Source: Bacillota bacterium (lineage in GTDB: Bacteria; Bacillota; Clostridia; Lachnospirales; Lachnospiraceae). Taken from it: 24,239 bases of DNA. Location: positions 1-24,239 of the forward strand of contig JAFAGA010000005.1 of NCBI GenBank assembly GCA_023423045.1, in the 5' to 3' direction. The stretch's first letter is position 1. The number at the start of each line of letters is the position of its first letter. Below the pieces are notes generated by a model that did not search any database, had not been told where the DNA came from, and worked only from the letters and a program-made list of their open reading frames with translations. The position numbers were made by a program, and so were the translations under genes. Positions 22,378 to 24,239 of the stretch are shown here, piece after piece.

Positions 22378-23259
22378 TCAGCCTTCGGCTTCCTCTATGT
22401 ATGCGTCCAGCAACTCAGACATCCAACTGTCTAAACCAGGAAATTCATAACCGGCTTGCTCCGCCTTCTGCGTATTCAGAGAAAATCCCTCGCTGCCGTT
22501 ATAAGGAGCTTCCTCTCCGTCAGGAGTAAGAACCGGCTTTTTGCCTGTTCTGGCCTCCACATAATCAAAAACCTTCTGCAAAGTTATCGTCCCCGTGCTG
22601 CAGGCATTGACCGGCCCTTCCAAGTCAGATTCCGCAAGCCAGGCCAAGAACTCCCCTGCCTGTTCTGCTTTGATAAATGCAATTTCCGCCTTCGGATTGT
22701 CCACCCTCATGGGCATTTCCCTCAGGACATGCTCCACATAAAAATACAAACGTTTCGTATAATCATCCGTACCAACTACATAGGGGAAACGGACTGCCGC
22801 AGAGGAAATTTCCGGATAGGCCTGAAACAAGGCACATTCTCCCTGGCGCTTAATCTCGTCATAGGGATACTCCTGCCTTGTACACCACCGAAGCGGATAG
22901 GACAGCGGCTGAAAGTCCTCTTCCTTCGTCCCCATTCCAAGTTCCCCATAGACCGACACACTGGAGGTCAGAATATAACGCCTGCACTTTACTGCATCCA
23001 GAAGATATTTTACCTCCAAAGAACTGTAAGCGATATTATCACATACCACATCATAGTTATAACCATCGGCATTATCGCAAAAAGCCTTCCTTACCGCCTC
23101 TTCTTCCATCCGGTCAACAGCAATCCTCCGGACACGGCTGCCAAATCCATCCCTTGCATTTCCTCTTGTTGCAATGGTCACCTGATGGCCGTTCCTCAAT
23201 AATGCCTCTACCATATGAACACCAAAAAATCTGGTTCCTCCAATCACCAATACCTTCAT
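22378..23259 (-). CDS. NAD-dependent epimerase/dehydratase (extended SDR family)
   Basis: The 293-residue protein begins with MKVLVIGGTRFFGVHMVEALL, a Rossmann nucleotide-binding loop of the atypical GGTRFFG type, followed by TIATRG and VDR that contact the cofactor. A YxxxK active-site pair is present as YDEIK in EYPYDEIKRQGE, with TSSVSVYG upstream supplying the serine. The substrate is probably a nucleotide sugar or related compound, but sequences of this atypical group are often poorly characterised. The gene starts 10 bases after the stop of the 60-aa gene, with AAGG 5 bases before its ATG, so the two are in one operon. The downstream DUF3793 and EamA genes probably belong to it too. Confidence 0.9.
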   Translation of the reverse strand: MKVLVIGGTRFFGVHMVEALLRNGHQVTIATRGNARDGFGSRVRRIAVDRMEEEAVRKAFCDNADGYNYDVVCDNIAYSSLEVKYLLDAVKCRRYILTSSVSVYGELGMGTKEEDFQPLSYPLRWCTRQEYPYDEIKRQGECALFQAYPEISSAAVRFPYVVGTDDYTKRLYFYVEHVLREMPMRVDNPKAEIAFIKAEQAGEFLAWLAESDLEGPVNACSTGTITLQKVFDYVEARTGKKPVLTPDGEEAPYNGSEGFSLNTQKAEQAGYEFPGLDSWMSELLDAYIEEAEG

Positions 23260-23269
23260 AATAACCTTA

Positions 23270-23452
23270 TCACATCTCCTTTTCCCTGAGCTTATTCAAC
23301 TCCTGCTTTTTACGGTTGATATGGCGTACCTTTGCCCTTGGATAATATTTATCGCATTTCTGGCAATACCCGTGGTGGTTTGCCTCTCTTCCTTTGGCAC
23401 ATTCCCCCATTGCCTTGTAATGTATACAGACAGTCTCTCTTAACTTTGCCAT
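23270..23452 (-). CDS. Small Cys/His-rich protein, 60 aa
   Basis: This short basic protein has cysteines at 9, 18, 30 and 33 with histidines at 11, 26 and 27, a pattern consistent with one small zinc site (CIHYKAMGEC ... HHGYCQKC). The C-terminal third is lysine/arginine-rich and helical (RKKQELNKLREKE), which could bind nucleic acid. A strong ribosome binding site (GGAGGG, 6 bases spacing) and a 10-base gap to the epimerase gene show that it is a real gene and the first in that operon. Function unknown. Confidence 0.75.
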   Translation of the reverse strand: MAKLRETVCIHYKAMGECAKGREANHHGYCQKCDKYYPRAKVRHINRKKQELNKLREKEM

Positions 23453-23521
23453 CTACTTCCCTCCATACTTAAGCAGGCCAATCCGCCTGTCTCAAAATTT
23501 ACGCAGCAAGCCTTTATCCAT

Positions 23522-23550
23522 ATCGTATCACCATCACTTAATAATGTAAA
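23522..23550 (-). promoter_or_regulatory. Promoter of the 60-aa/epimerase/DUF3793/EamA operon
   Basis: On the minus strand TTTACA (23545-23550), a 17-base spacer and TACGAT (23522-23527) lie about 70 bases upstream of the 60-aa start codon and beyond the end of the isochorismatase gene. Confidence 0.5.
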
Positions 23551-23585
23551 GGGCTCCGTTTTGCACTTCTTTCATGTGGAATAAT

Positions 23586-24089
23586 TTATCCCATCGTTCT
23601 AAATAACAAGTCATTTAAACTAATGATTTTGCTGCCTTTACTTTCATAATAGCGCAGCATTTCTTCAATTTTCCTTTTATCATAACTTGTAATGCAATCC
23701 GATAATACATTAACGCTATAATTTGCTTTGCATAAGTTGTAACAGGTTGATTTAACACAAGCAACAGCATCTGCTCCTGTTATGTAGAAATCACATATTT
23801 CATTTTTACTGATAAAGTCTGTAAATTCTTCACTGCTTAATGCATTTCCTTTGTATTTTGTAAAAATATTTTCTGATACTATTTTCAAGTCTGAAGCTAA
23901 TTCAGACCCATATGTATTGGGTTTAAAAGTCCTCGTACCGGCTGATAAATTTTCATGCCTTATATAAATAACATGAATATTATGATTGACTGCCAAATCA
24001 ACGGCTTTATTGACATTTCCAATAATACCCTTGTAATTTTTTGTTATATCATTTTGAATATCAATGATTACTAAGGCTTTTTTCTGCAT
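23586..24089 (-). CDS. Isochorismatase/nicotinamidase-family cysteine hydrolase
   Basis: The 167-residue protein has the family's catalytic triad in context: D10 in LVIIDIQND, K78 in IFTKYKGNA and C111 in GADAVACVKST. Members hydrolyse nicotinamide, isochorismate, carbamates or similar; lengths under 180 residues and this active-site style are typical of unassigned cysteine hydrolases in Clostridia. It is cytoplasmic, without signal peptide. The ATG at 24089 has AGGAGGGG upstream, so the longer open frame to 24155 is not used. The gene is AT-rich and divergent from a YafY-type regulator gene 115 bases away, which probably controls it. Confidence 0.88.
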   Translation of the reverse strand: MQKKALVIIDIQNDITKNYKGIIGNVNKAVDLAVNHNIHVIYIRHENLSAGTRTFKPNTYGSELASDLKIVSENIFTKYKGNALSSEEFTDFISKNEICDFYITGADAVACVKSTCYNLCKANYSVNVLSDCITSYDKRKIEEMLRYYESKGSKIISLNDLLFRTMG

Positions 24090-24143
24090 CGTGTCCCCTC
24101 CTGATAGGTAATTTGATTTGTCTGCGTTTTTATTGTACGATGC

Positions 24144-24177
24144 AATTGTTGACAACAGTATGGCAACAATTTGTAAT
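24144..24177 (+). promoter_or_regulatory. Promoter of the WYL-type regulator with overlapping palindrome
   Basis: TTGACA (24149-24154), a 17-base spacer and TGTAAT (24172-24177) form a strong promoter towards the right. AATTGTTG (24144-24151) and CAACAATT (24164-24171) are perfect inverted 8-mers with a 12-base spacer lying over the -35 element and spacer; TGTTGACAACA (24147-24157) is itself palindromic. Binding here would affect both divergent genes. Confidence 0.65.
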
Positions 24178-24204
24178 GATAAAAATTTTGAAGGCGGCTA
24201 TCAG

Positions 24205-24239
24205 ATGAAAGTAGACAGGCTTGTTAGCATTATTATGAT
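24205..24239 (+). CDS. YafY/WYL-type transcriptional regulator, N-terminal fragment cut by the window edge
   Basis: Only 11 codons are present, reading MKVDRLVSIIM. This matches the usual start of HTH_11/WYL-domain regulators (MK.DRLISIIMLLL...), in which it forms the first helix of the winged helix. AAGGCGG lies 7 bases before the ATG and a strong promoter precedes it. The assignment rests on a very short stretch but fits a regulator divergent from its likely target. Confidence 0.6.
   Translation, partial: MKVDRLVSIIM

Noticed and set aside
22456..23202. A 248-codon open frame on the plus strand
   Set aside because: It is antisense to the epimerase gene, which has clear Rossmann and YxxxK motifs and a ribosome binding site.

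Overview
The window looks like a chromosomal segment of a low-to-mid GC anaerobic Firmicute, most likely a member of the Clostridia close to Lachnospiraceae. This is inferred from the gene families (DUF3793, type 2 ArgC, M3 and M42 peptidases, an OhrR-type MarR regulator, S66 peptidase, membrane-bound LuxR regulator), the strong AGGAGG-type ribosome binding sites and the sigma-A-like promoters. No rRNA, tRNA, CRISPR array, transposase or phage gene is visible. I recognise 22 complete protein genes and one cut off by the right edge, and many intergenic signals can be read directly.

Left part (1-5460, all genes on the minus strand): tandem hairpin terminators, a 70-aa protein, a PTS EIIC that lacks its IIB and IIA domains, an M3 oligoendopeptidase, a permuted NlpC/P60-like protein and a CPBP membrane protease.

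Central accessory block (about 5600-13035): two divergent transcription units share a 271-bp control region full of repeats. Leftward run a 119-aa cysteine-rich zinc-binding protein, a membrane-anchored HtrA-like serine protease whose cytoplasmic tail ends in a zinc ribbon, and a secreted protein with two LamG domains and an Ig-like domain. Rightward run a sugar-type solute-binding lipoprotein without any permease and a two-TM protein with a large extracytoplasmic region and a C-terminal LuxR DNA-binding domain. The block is closed on the left by a perfect-stem terminator and on the right by an 88-bp imperfect inverted repeat that overlaps the luxR stop codon. My reading is that the lipoprotein and membrane-bound LuxR form an envelope-sensing module that controls the divergent protease/LamG operon. 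This is the best candidate in the window for an undescribed system.

Right part (13035-24239): a nitroreductase divergent from an OhrR-like peroxide-sensing regulator; a GH13 alpha-1,6-glucosidase with an unusual 89-residue N-terminal extension; an HD-domain protein; an AT-rich S66 LD-carboxypeptidase/MccF-like protein; argC with two ARG boxes placed on its promoter; an M42 aminopeptidase; an apparent operon of a 60-aa Cys/His protein, an NAD-dependent epimerase, a DUF3793 protein and an EamA transporter; and an isochorismatase-family hydrolase divergent from the start of a YafY/WYL-type regulator, with a palindrome over the shared promoter region.

Start codons were chosen from ribosome binding sites, so several genes are given shorter than the longest possible frame. 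All family assignments rest on motifs read by eye; no database search was run.
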